Positions 1 through 6,819 of a DNA stretch of 46,895 nt are shown piece by piece (within the stretch, counting starts at the first letter, position 1; each line of letters starts with the position of its first letter). Origin of the DNA: Bacteroidia bacterium. GTDB lineage: Bacteria > Bacteroidota > Bacteroidia > Bacteroidales > Prolixibacteraceae. Location of the stretch: the NCBI GenBank assembly GCA_026391655.1, contig JAPLDR010000018.1, positions 196,581-243,475 of the forward strand, in the 5' to 3' direction. The position numbers and the translations under genes are program-made. A model generated the notes under the pieces. It was given only the letters and a program-made list of their open reading frames with translations. It ran no database searches and had not been told where the DNA came from.

Positions 1-498
1 TTGAATTTTTCCGGTTAAGGAATCAATTAAAGCAATGCCCATGGGAGCATCATTAAAAATGGCTTTGAATCGTTCTTCACTCTTTTTCAGCTCTGCTTCA
101 GCCTGATTACGATTAATTTCAAGTTTCTTTTCCTTTAGCGCTCTTTTAATTGCGGGAACCAACCGCTCCAGTTTGTTTTTGAGTACGTAATCCGTTGCCC
201 CGTTTAACATCGCTTTAATTGCGACATCTTCTTCAATTTTTCCGGAAACGAATATGAAAGGTATGTGAGAATATTTTTCTCTTGCAACCTTTAGAGCTTT
301 GTTACCATTGTATTCGGGCAGGTTGTAATCAGATAAGATGATGTCGATATTTTCAGTTTTCAGGATATTTACAAAATCTTTTTCGTTGTCGGCCAAAAAA
401 TATTCATATCCGATTTCTCCACTTTCGATAAATGTTTGTATAAACCTGGAATCAAGCATAGAATCTTCAAGATGCAGTATTTTTATTTTTTTGTTCAT
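1..498 (-). CDS. Receiver-PAS signalling protein, cut by window edge
   Basis: This is the N-terminal 166 residues of a protein whose 3' part lies outside the window. Residues 1-120 are a CheY-like receiver: the acidic pair LED lies near residue 10, the phosphoacceptor Asp is in ILSDYNLPEYNG, and the conserved Lys is in DYVLKNKL. A coiled segment (KEKKLEINRNQAEAELKKSEERF) then leads into the start of a PAS domain (FKAIFNDAPMGIALID). The layout fits a hybrid histidine kinase or another receiver-PAS output protein; the output domain is not visible. The ATG at 496-498 begins a clean receiver. It lies upstream of no other minus-strand gene in the window, so its partners are unknown. Confidence 0.85.
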   Translation of the reverse strand, partial: MNKKIKILHLEDSMLDSRFIQTFIESGEIGYEYFLADNEKDFVNILKTENIDIILSDYNLPEYNGNKALKVAREKYSHIPFIFVSGKIEEDVAIKAMLNGATDYVLKNKLERLVPAIKRALKEKKLEINRNQAEAELKKSEERFKAIFNDAPMGIALIDSLTGKIQ

Positions 499-705
499 TG
501 ATGCAACATTAAATTGCGATTTATAAAACTGATTCTGGCATTATTATGGTGAAAAGATTAGAGACAGAAATCTGGAAGCCAAAGGACTTCCACACTTCCG
601 GCTTCTGTCCTCCGACTTCCATCTTCTTGTTTTTTTCGAGATTAAAATTCGGGTTTTATGGCTCGCTTTGATTACTAATATTACATTGGACTACTTTAAA
701 GAATA

Positions 706-927
706 TTACAGACTATCCTTTTTACCGGTTACTAAAACTACAATACCTCCTACAAGTAATACTACGCCTACAATTGGCGACCATTGGACCGGGTGGTTCT
801 TTTCTGCATTTATTTTTAACGGACCCAGGTCAACTACCTTCTCTGTTGTTACATAGTTGAATCCTGTATAAATGATCATGATTACCCCAATTATAATCAG
901 GACAATTCCTATAGTTTTTTTTGGCAT
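706..927 (-). CDS. Small two-helix membrane protein
   Basis: This 73-residue protein has an N-terminal hydrophobic helix (IGIVLIIIGVIMIIYTGF), a polar 25-residue loop with VVDLGPLKINAEKNHPVQW, and a second helix (IVGVVLLVGGIVVLVTG) ending in a charged tail. It resembles short Bacteroidota inner-membrane proteins annotated as hypothetical. No function is assigned. It follows the Lmo0937-type gene and the exported protein gene on the same strand, with gaps of 122 and 75 bp, so the three may be one envelope-response transcript. Confidence 0.75.
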   Translation of the reverse strand: MPKKTIGIVLIIIGVIMIIYTGFNYVTTEKVVDLGPLKINAEKNHPVQWSPIVGVVLLVGGIVVLVTGKKDSL

Positions 928-1049
928 GTGTCGAATTTTTGAAATATGGTTTGTGATGTAATGTATTTATTCTGTTACTAACGCATAAGTATCCAACAAC
1001 CTGTTGGCGGGAACACCAACAGGAGAGGATTTTAAAAAATGCAAAGATT

Positions 1050-1205
1050 TTACAGCGGCCTTCTTCCCTCAATAACTCTCAAAATCACTGCAATGAGCGC
1101 AATAACCAGAAGAAGGTGAATGATGCCTCCCGTACCATAACCAACAAATCCAATAAGCCATGCAATGATTAATATGACGGCTATAAGATAAAGTAAATTT
1201 CCCAT
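1050..1205 (-). CDS. Lmo0937-family small membrane protein
   Basis: A 51-residue protein beginning MGNLLYLIAVILIIAWLIGF. It has two hydrophobic helices separated by a short glycine-rich turn (VGYGTGG) and ends in a basic tail (RVIEGRRPL). This matches the very short Lmo0937-type family, which is widespread and of unknown function, and is often found among stress-related membrane proteins in Bacteroidota. The ATG is at 1203-1205 and the stop at 1050-1052. It sits between two other small membrane protein genes on the same strand, just downstream of the exported protein gene that carries the AraC-linked promoter box. Confidence 0.8.
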   Translation of the reverse strand: MGNLLYLIAVILIIAWLIGFVGYGTGGIIHLLLVIALIAVILRVIEGRRPL

Positions 1206-1280
1206 GATAATCAATTTTTAAGTTTCTAATTTATTTCTAAGAATGACTAATTTCAATTTTATTGTCTGCTATTATGCTAC

Positions 1281-1670
1281 TCAAATCAATAGAATGATCA
1301 GCAGTATAATAAGCAATCCGCCTCCGCCCATTATATATATCGTTCCGCCACCTCGAACACCTACATTACCACTGTTACCGCCGTCATGATATCTTCTGCC
1401 ACGTCCATTCTGGTATCCTCTGCCGCGTCCGTCCTGATCGTCTTTAATCGCGCGCACTTCTTTACGCAATTCTTTCTTTTCTGACCGATTCAGTGTCGAC
1501 ATATCCATCGTTTTGATTTCTTCCAGTCTGGCGAGATTGGCATCGGCTGATTCAACGGTTTTAGGTGCAGCCAATGAAACGGTTTTGTTATCCGTTGCGG
1601 CTTTCAACTGTGTCGGAATAAATGACAACACCAGGAATGCTGCCATTATACTAAGCGCTAACTTTTTCAT
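1281..1670 (-). CDS. Exported tail-anchored small protein (paralog 1)
   Basis: The protein has 129 residues. It starts with a signal peptide (MKKLALSIMAAFLVLSFIPTQLKAA). A charged helical core follows, with EEIKTMDMSTLNRSEKKELR at about residues 50-70. Then comes an Arg/Gly/Asn-rich low-complexity stretch and a C-terminal hydrophobic anchor (GGLLIILLIILLI). It is clearly paralogous to the product at 8801-9160, which shares the signal peptide, the SEKKELRKE core and the tail but lacks the Gly/Arg-rich insert. The start at 1670 matches the paralog; an ATG two codons upstream is possible. A promoter with a box shared by three loci lies at 1708-1775. The function is unknown; an envelope-stress role is inferred only from context. 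Confidence 0.75.
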   Translation of the reverse strand: MKKLALSIMAAFLVLSFIPTQLKAATDNKTVSLAAPKTVESADANLARLEEIKTMDMSTLNRSEKKELRKEVRAIKDDQDGRGRGYQNGRGRRYHDGGNSGNVGVRGGGTIYIMGGGGLLIILLIILLI

Positions 1671-1707
1671 ATTCAAATTTTAATTTGTGAATTAATTTCC
1701 ACAAGAA

Positions 1708-1775
1708 CAAAGATCAGCACCCCTGATCCTATTTGCGTTATATAATTTCTGAAAATTGTTACATCATTCACACAT
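1708..1775 (-). promoter_or_regulatory. AraC-linked promoter, box copy A
   Basis: On the minus strand an 18-bp box, ATGTGTGAATGATGTAAC (1758-1775), is followed by exactly 42 nt and then a -7-like element GATCTTTG (1708-1715), which lies 37 nt before the start at 1670. The same box and the same 42-nt spacing occur at 8359-8426 and 9197-9264. Between copies A and B the match extends over 39 positions with 36 identities. No TTTG is seen at the usual -33 place, which suggests activator dependence. Confidence 0.6.
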
Positions 1776-1975
1776 GAGGGGAGGAGAGTAAGAAGCCCGA
1801 AGTTTTTCACGAAGTTCACCACTTAGGCACAATAGATCACATAGGATAAAACAATTAATCTACGTTGGTGGGTGAGGGTCTGACTATTTCAATTTCTACT
1901 CTTTATATTTCTCGAGGTATGTTGGCGAGTGCAGTACTGCGTAGATATAATCCAACAGATCGATAGGGGCAGATT
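1776..1975. other. Non-coding gap with decayed repeat
   Basis: No convincing gene was found here. Around 1796-1850 the sequence (TTTTTCACGAAGTTCACCAC and following) resembles the CACAAAG-type palindromic intergenic repeats of Bacteroidota, in degraded form. Better preserved relatives lie at 12248-12403 and 37089-37163. Confidence 0.35.
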
Positions 1976-2015
1976 CCCCTCCCTTGGAGGGGTGGACGCA
2001 GTCCGGGGTGGTTGT
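1976..2015 (-). repeat. Single 42-bp-type repeat, inverted copy
   Basis: This is a diverged single copy of the repeat found inside the neighbouring DUF559 gene (2454-2545), but in the opposite orientation. It shares the palindrome CCCCTCCCTTGGAGGGG and the GGGGTGGTT end. It sits just beyond the 3' end of that gene, so the endonuclease gene carries copies inside and beside it. Confidence 0.6.
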
Positions 2016-2017
2016 GT

Positions 2018-2659
2018 CTACATTGTACTGTTAGTTTCCCCATACTCACTTACAACATATTTCTCCAGGTCCAATATTACATTGTCAAGGTTATTTTTAA
2101 CATCACCATCGGCAATACGGTACATTCTCAAACCGAGACTTTCAAAATACTGTTGTCTTCTTGCGTCGTATTCTATTTTGTCATAATGACTGTCACCGTC
2201 AATCTCTACAATCAAACCCAACGTTTTCACATAGAAATCAACAATATAATTCCCAATAATTCTTTGTCGGTCAAAGTCAATTTTGTGGAATTTCCCTTGA
2301 TGGACTTGTTGCCAAAACAATACTTCGGAAAGTATTCCAGCTTTTCGTTTATCCCTGGCCAATTGATTGAGTGCAGGATTGTGCGGCAGGTTTTCAACAA
2401 AGTTACGTTTGATGGGAATGTGGTTGATGTAGGTAATAATATCTTGCGGATTTGGGGAATTAACCACCCCACCCTTCGGGCACCCCTCCAAAGAAGGGGA
2501 ATTAACCACCCCACCCTTCGGGCACCCCTCCAAAGGAGGGGAATTGAGACCCTCGGATTGAGTGGAATTTTTCTCCGCCACAAATTCCAATCCTAAACCT
2601 GTTGCATTGCCCCTTTGATATGCAGCATTAATATTTTGAATATATTGATCAATAGTCAT
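2018..2659 (-). CDS. DUF559 (Vsr-like) endonuclease with in-frame repeats
   Basis: This 213-residue protein has a C-terminal DUF559 domain (about residues 95-205) of the PD-(D/E)XK/very-short-patch-repair type. Visible motifs are SEVLFWQQV, FDRQRIIGNYIVDFYV, LIVEIDGDSHYD (the likely catalytic acidic strand), and YDARRQQYFESLGLRMYRI. DUF559 proteins are presumed DNases of unknown role, common near mobile DNA. Residues about 38-70 are not part of the domain: they are two in-frame copies of a 14-residue unit, with SLEGCPKGGVV in each, encoded by a 42-bp DNA repeat that lies in an apparently tolerant linker. A -7 promoter box TAACTTTG lies at 2682-2689. The start at 2659 is the first in-frame ATG, but the leader before the repeats is not recognised. 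Confidence 0.75.
   Translation of the reverse strand: MTIDQYIQNINAAYQRGNATGLGLEFVAEKNSTQSEGLNSPPLEGCPKGGVVNSPSLEGCPKGGVVNSPNPQDIITYINHIPIKRNFVENLPHNPALNQLARDKRKAGILSEVLFWQQVHQGKFHKIDFDRQRIIGNYIVDFYVKTLGLIVEIDGDSHYDKIEYDARRQQYFESLGLRMYRIADGDVKNNLDNVILDLEKYVVSEYGETNSTM
2454..2545 (-). repeat. 42-bp tandem repeat inside DUF559 gene
   Basis: There are two complete near-identical 42-bp units (2454-2495 and 2496-2537) and the first 8 bases of a third. Each unit carries GGGGAATTAACCACCCC, a CCCTTCGGG mini-hairpin, and half of the palindrome CCCCTCCAAAGGAGGGG, which is completed by the next unit. Because 42 is a multiple of 3, the array adds 14 residues per unit without breaking the frame. An inverted single copy lies at 1976-2015. 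Confidence 0.85.
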
Positions 2660-2681
2660 ATTCTGGTTATTAGGATTAGCT

Positions 2682-2689
2682 CAAAGTTA
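2682..2689 (-). promoter_or_regulatory. -7 promoter box for DUF559 gene
   Basis: The minus strand reads TAACTTTG, an exact match to the Bacteroidota -7 consensus TAnnTTTG, 22 nt upstream of the start at 2659. A TTTG lies further upstream at 2705-2708, but the 15-nt gap is short for a standard -33 element. Confidence 0.45.
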
Positions 2690-2746
2690 GTCATTTCTTT
2701 CAATCAAATTTATGGAAATCGCAAATTCTAAAAAAAGACAAAAAAT

Positions 2747-2809
2747 GGCTTTGTCCTTCCGAATCTCGGCTTTGTCCTTCAGCACCCCGGCTTTGTCCTG
2801 CTGAACTAC
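2747..2809. repeat. Three-copy 21-bp degenerate tandem repeat
   Basis: GGCTTTGTCCT recurs at 2747, 2768 and 2789, exactly 21 bp apart, with diverging second halves. It lies between the DUF559 gene and the ice-binding gene and does not appear to be coding. Confidence 0.6.
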
Positions 2810-2838
2810 CGACCCTCGACTATGTTATCCTTTAAAAC

Positions 2839-2868
2839 AAAAAAGGCCACCTTTCGGCAGCCTCTTTT
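2839..2868 (-). terminator. Intrinsic terminator after ice-binding gene
   Basis: On the minus strand GAGGCTGCC pairs with GGTGGCC across a GAAA loop (two G-U pairs) and is followed by TTTTTT. It begins 24 bases past the stop of the ice-binding lipoprotein gene. Confidence 0.7.
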
Positions 2869-2892
2869 GGAGAATATAATTGCTTTGATCTG

Positions 2893-3705
2893 TTAGGGCA
2901 TTACAACAGTATTCATCTGAAGAGTTACAGCAGTCTGAGCAAGCATCCTTCCGTTTATGGAAGCACCTGTCTGCAAATTAATACCTGTCTGTCCTAAAAT
3001 GTTTCCTTCGAAATGACTGGTTGTTCCGAAAGTAACGGCACCTGCTACGACCCAGTAAATATTTTTTGCCTGTGCACCACCTTCAAGGGTAATTCTCACG
3101 GCTGAACTCATCTTAAATGTTCCGGCAATCTGGAAGATCCAGACATCAGTCGGACTACCCGAAATAGTAACATCAGTTGGGATGATAAGTGAAGTTGACC
3201 ATTTATACAGACCAGCAGTAAGAGTTTTACCACCGATATTTCCGGCACCCAAATTCAGAAAATCGGGGTTAACACGGCCTGCTGCATCAGTATATGCGGC
3301 TTGCATGTCAAGAACTGCAGTACCTAACCTCGTGGCGTTGGTAACCCTGCATGGAAGTGGACCTGCTGCATCGACAGTATAAATTGTTCCAACAACTTCT
3401 GAACATCTTACAAGCACAGCTGCTCCGGTAATAGGACTTGAGCCAACATCTCCTGTAATAGCAGATTTATAAACATCGGTAACTCCTGTTTTTGACAGAA
3501 TCGCAAAATCACCGGCGACACCAAGATTTACACCTGCCAATGATCCACTGTTCGAAGGTAGTTCAGCTGATTTTAAACCTGAAGATATAACGGCGGCTGA
3601 CTTTAATGACATATCGGATGATCCGTTACCCAGATCTTTATTGCATCCCGATACCAATACAACCATTAGCATTGCTATGATTGGTGATACTTTTTTTAGT
3701 TTCAT
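2893..3705 (-). CDS. Ice-binding (DUF3494) family lipoprotein
   Basis: This 270-residue exported protein has a lipoprotein signal (MKLKKVSPIIAMLMVVLVSGC, lipobox VSGC with Cys21), a short Ser-rich linker, and a single DUF3494 domain from about residue 58 to the end. Family landmarks are LGVAGDFAILSKTGVT, SAITGDVGSSPI, LGAGNIGGKTLTAGLYKW, DVWIFQIAGTF, NIYWVVAGAVTFGTTSHFEG and GINLQTGASINGRMLAQTAV. Known members bind ice through a beta-solenoid face and keep water liquid around the cell, or act as adhesins to ice. Here the lipid anchor points to surface attachment rather than release. A terminator follows at 2839-2868. The gene stands alone. Family membership is secure; ice activity itself is inferred. 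Confidence 0.9.
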   Translation of the reverse strand: MKLKKVSPIIAMLMVVLVSGCNKDLGNGSSDMSLKSAAVISSGLKSAELPSNSGSLAGVNLGVAGDFAILSKTGVTDVYKSAITGDVGSSPITGAAVLVRCSEVVGTIYTVDAAGPLPCRVTNATRLGTAVLDMQAAYTDAAGRVNPDFLNLGAGNIGGKTLTAGLYKWSTSLIIPTDVTISGSPTDVWIFQIAGTFKMSSAVRITLEGGAQAKNIYWVVAGAVTFGTTSHFEGNILGQTGINLQTGASINGRMLAQTAVTLQMNTVVMP

Positions 3706-3924
3706 TACTTTTTAGTTTTTTTCGTGACTTCATTGTCACATCGCAAAGGTGAGCCTATAAATACCGGAAGTTGTTGCAAAATTCTGATGAAAATTTGCAA
3801 AATTCACACCTTCAGGTAATAATAAAGATATTATTGAATTCAATTATGGCAGTCTAAAGTCTGTGGGATAGAGAGATATCACACAAAATGGCATTATCTG
3901 GACAATTAAAAACAGATGGTGAGA

Positions 3925-4356
3925 TTACATTCGTTCCATATACCAATTCAATTCCTTTTCCATTTTTTTGTAACGGAAAATGGTGGTGATGATTTTTTGT
4001 AAACGCACAAAAGCGGTTTCGCTTTTCACTACATAGTCGAAAGCCCGGTGGTGCATACAGTCTACCGCAACTTCAATTTTATCCTGAGAGGATAACATCA
4101 CTACGGGAATATCCTGATTGAAGGCTTTTATTTTATCCAAAGTTTCTATTCCGTTCATCGCGGTTGCTTCAATTCCGTCAAGGTAATAATCTAAAATAAT
4201 CACATCGGGGTCGTGTGATAAATTCGCCATGCAAAGTTCGCCTGTTGCAAATGTTTCGATGGTAAAATCAGCGCGCTGAAGAAAATCAATTTCCAATGAT
4301 TTTAAAAATACAGCATCGTCATCGACCAGAAACAGTTTTATTTTTTCGTTATTCAT
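3925..4356 (-). CDS. Single-domain response regulator
   Basis: This 143-residue protein consists of a CheY-like receiver (residues about 6-125) and a short basic helix. The acidic pair is in FLVDDDAVF, the phosphoacceptor Asp is in VIILDYYLDG (near residue 57), the switch Ser is in VVMLSSQDK, and the conserved Lys is in FDYVVKSE. There is no DNA-binding or enzymatic output domain, so it probably relays phosphate or binds a partner protein. Its gene starts 84 bp after the stop of the hybrid kinase on the same strand, so it is likely co-transcribed with it and a probable target of its Hpt domain. Confidence 0.88.
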   Translation of the reverse strand: MNNEKIKLFLVDDDAVFLKSLEIDFLQRADFTIETFATGELCMANLSHDPDVIILDYYLDGIEATAMNGIETLDKIKAFNQDIPVVMLSSQDKIEVAVDCMHHRAFDYVVKSETAFVRLQKIITTIFRYKKMEKELNWYMERM

Positions 4357-4440
4357 TTGTTTATAATTTGTTTTTTAATGGTCAAATGGATAGCCATGAT
4401 TCTATATTATCGTTTTCAAACAGTGATTTATCAATCATGG

Positions 4441-6819
4441 CTATTCATGTGTTTGTTCTTTTAATCCTATTAACTCTTCTTCTAATTCACTACATGCCTG
4501 CGTACAAACATTTCCAAGTTGTAAAACCAGGTCATTTATTCCTTCAGACTGCTTCTGTGTGCTTGCAAATTCCTGAACTTTCTTTGCCATGTTTTCAAAA
4601 TCTGCACTAATACCCATAATCGAAAATGAAGGAATCATTTTATGCACCGCCGAATACAATAAATGCCAATCTTTTTCCTTGAAGCTTTTTTTCATGGCGC
4701 TAATTAAAGGAGGAGTTTGTTCCAGATATAGTGAAATCATTTCCATCATTAAATTAGGATTCGATTTTGTACGGCGGATTAAATAATCCAGGTCAATGCA
4801 TTTTATTTTTTTGCCTTCACAGTTTTCATCAATTCCAGGGCCATTATATTTTATAGGTAAGGGTTTCTTAACCAACCCGACTATTTTATTGTACAACAAT
4901 CTTTCATCGACGGGCTTTGCGATGTAATCATTCATGCCAACGGCCCTGCATTTGGCCAGATCAACAGTAGTTACATCGGCAGTTAAAGCAATGATCGGGA
5001 TTTTAGAATTCATGGTATTGCGAATGTATTCAGTCGCTTCAAATCCATTCATTTCGGGCATCTGCAAGTCCATCAAAATAATATCGTAAGATTTGGTTTG
5101 CAGTTTTTCGATGGCTATTTTTCCGTTGGCGGCAATATCACGTTCAAATCCGAAATCATCCAAAAGTGTTTTCATCAGTAATTGATTGAGCGGAATATCT
5201 TCCGCCACCAATACTTTTATATTTTTAATCTCAGTATCCAATTCCTCGGGTTCTGTTTCAATCTCAGCTTCTGCGTTTGTTTTCAGAAAACTTAATGTAA
5301 AACTAAAGGTAGAGCCCTCGTCAATTTTACTTTTAACGCTGATCGTTCCCCCCTGCGGCTCGACTAACTGTTTCACAATGGCAAGTCCCAATCCGGTTCC
5401 GCCATACAGTCTTGAGGTACCGCTGGATGCCTGCTGAAAGTTTTCAAAAATCCTTTCTATTTTATCATCCGGTATCCCGATTCCAGTATCTGCAACTGAA
5501 AATTCAATGGTTACCTTCTCATTATCCTGACTCAATAAACGAACACGAACTGTAATTTTACCTTTTGCTGTAAATTTTACGGCATTACTTACAAGATTTA
5601 AAATAATCTGGTGCAAACGTACGGGGTCGCCAACCAACACCTCAGGAATATTGTGGTCGTATTCCCGAACCAACTCTAAATTCTTTTCCTGTATTTTTGT
5701 CTCAAACAAATGAAGCATAGCCGATATTGACAAGGCCATTTTGAACGGCGTTTGCTCAAATACCATTTTCCCGGCATCTACTTTTGCCAAATCAAGGATA
5801 TCGTTAATAAGCACAATTAATGCATCGCCCGATAATTTTATTGCGGTTAAATACTCTTTTTGTTTTGATGACAGATCTGTTTTCAACACCACTTTTGTAA
5901 ATCCGATGATCGCATTCATTGGGGTGCGAATTTCATGACTCATATTTGACAAAAACTGCTGTTTCGCTTTCACTGCATTTTCTGCAATTCGCGTGGCATT
6001 TTCGGCTTTACTTTTTGCTTCTTCAGCGATTTCCGTGGCCAACTCCGCAAATACTTTTGCCTCAATGAGTTCTGTTGCAATCCGTTTTTGGTCGGTAATA
6101 TCCCTTGCCACAACAACTACACCAAGCACATGTCCCCGATCATCAGTGTAAACTGAACCATTCAATAATACATCTGTAAGCTTATTATCCCTAATTGTTA
6201 GCGGATAATCTGCCACAAAGCCTTTTGCAAAAACCTCCAGATATACTTCACGCGCTTTTTGTGGTTCGGTAAAATAATCGAAAAAGTCGGTGCCAATTAT
6301 TTTTTCGCGTGATATTCCTGTTATGTTTACAGATGCCTCATTCATATCGGTTATTTTTCCCGCCGGACTAATTGTAAACAGTGGATCAAGACTGGCCTCT
6401 ATAAGACTTCTTGCATATTGAGAGGCTAATTTTAAAGAATAGCTCGATGCTTCAAGTTCAATATTTGCAATTTCCCGTTTTTCTTTTTCTTTGGTTTGAA
6501 AGACAAGTTCTTTGTCGGCAATGACTAACTCTGCTGCACGTTTCTCTTTCTCCTCGGTTTGAAAGACAAGTTCTTTGTCGGCAATGACCAACTCTGCTGC
6601 CCGTTTTTCTTTCTCTCCGGTTTGAAAGACAAGTTCTTTGTCGGCAATGACCAACTCTGCTGCCCTTTTTTCTTTCTCTCCGGTTTGAAAGACAAGTTCT
6701 TTGTCGGCAATGACCAACTCTGCTGCCCTTTTTTCTTTCTCTTCGTTTTGAAAGACAAGTTCTTTGTTTGCAAGGATTATCTTTCTCTTCGTTTTGAAAG
6801 ACAAGTTCTTTGTTTGCAA
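4441..6819 (-). CDS. Hybrid histidine kinase, C-terminal fragment
   Basis: This is the 3' part of one kinase gene whose 5' part is 6458-7705. After an out-of-frame leader (MQTKNLSFKTKRK) the proper frame resumes at ILANKELVFQ. In order it carries the last five 21-residue coiled-coil units, a PAS domain (SLIEASLDPLFTI...), HisKA with SNMSHEIRTPMNAI (His near residue 294), HATPase (N box NAVKF, DTGIGIP, GGTGLGLAIV), a receiver (VLVAEDIPLN; Asp in ILMDLQMPEMNG near 583; KPVD), and an Hpt domain (SAVHKMIP, His near 723). All kinase and relay residues are present. Only the link to the N-terminal PAS sensor is lost, by a frameshift near 6780. Adding back 17 bp gives one frame of 1093 residues. It may be a real mutation or an assembly fault in the repeat. 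Confidence 0.85.
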   Translation of the reverse strand: MQTKNLSFKTKRKIILANKELVFQNEEKEKRAAELVIADKELVFQTGEKEKRAAELVIADKELVFQTGEKEKRAAELVIADKELVFQTEEKEKRAAELVIADKELVFQTKEKEKREIANIELEASSYSLKLASQYARSLIEASLDPLFTISPAGKITDMNEASVNITGISREKIIGTDFFDYFTEPQKAREVYLEVFAKGFVADYPLTIRDNKLTDVLLNGSVYTDDRGHVLGVVVVARDITDQKRIATELIEAKVFAELATEIAEEAKSKAENATRIAENAVKAKQQFLSNMSHEIRTPMNAIIGFTKVVLKTDLSSKQKEYLTAIKLSGDALIVLINDILDLAKVDAGKMVFEQTPFKMALSISAMLHLFETKIQEKNLELVREYDHNIPEVLVGDPVRLHQIILNLVSNAVKFTAKGKITVRVRLLSQDNEKVTIEFSVADTGIGIPDDKIERIFENFQQASSGTSRLYGGTGLGLAIVKQLVEPQGGTISVKSKIDEGSTFSFTLSFLKTNAEAEIETEPEELDTEIKNIKVLVAEDIPLNQLLMKTLLDDFGFERDIAANGKIAIEKLQTKSYDIILMDLQMPEMNGFEATEYIRNTMNSKIPIIALTADVTTVDLAKCRAVGMNDYIAKPVDERLLYNKIVGLVKKPLPIKYNGPGIDENCEGKKIKCIDLDYLIRRTKSNPNLMMEMISLYLEQTPPLISAMKKSFKEKDWHLLYSAVHKMIPSFSIMGISADFENMAKKVQEFASTQKQSEGINDLVLQLGNVCTQACSELEEELIGLKEQTHE

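Noticed and set aside
2454-2545. Repeat array considered as a CRISPR
   Set aside because: The units are directly adjacent with no unique spacers and lie in frame inside a protein gene.
2012-2596. Plus-strand 194-codon frame opposite the DUF559 gene
   Set aside because: It is antisense to a protein with clear DUF559 motifs. The apparent repeat RRGINHPTL is just the complement of the 42-bp unit.
6525-6773. Minus-strand 82-residue frame of repeated MQTKNLSFK units
   Set aside because: It is an out-of-frame translation of the same repeat as the kinase coiled coil, with no domain of its own.
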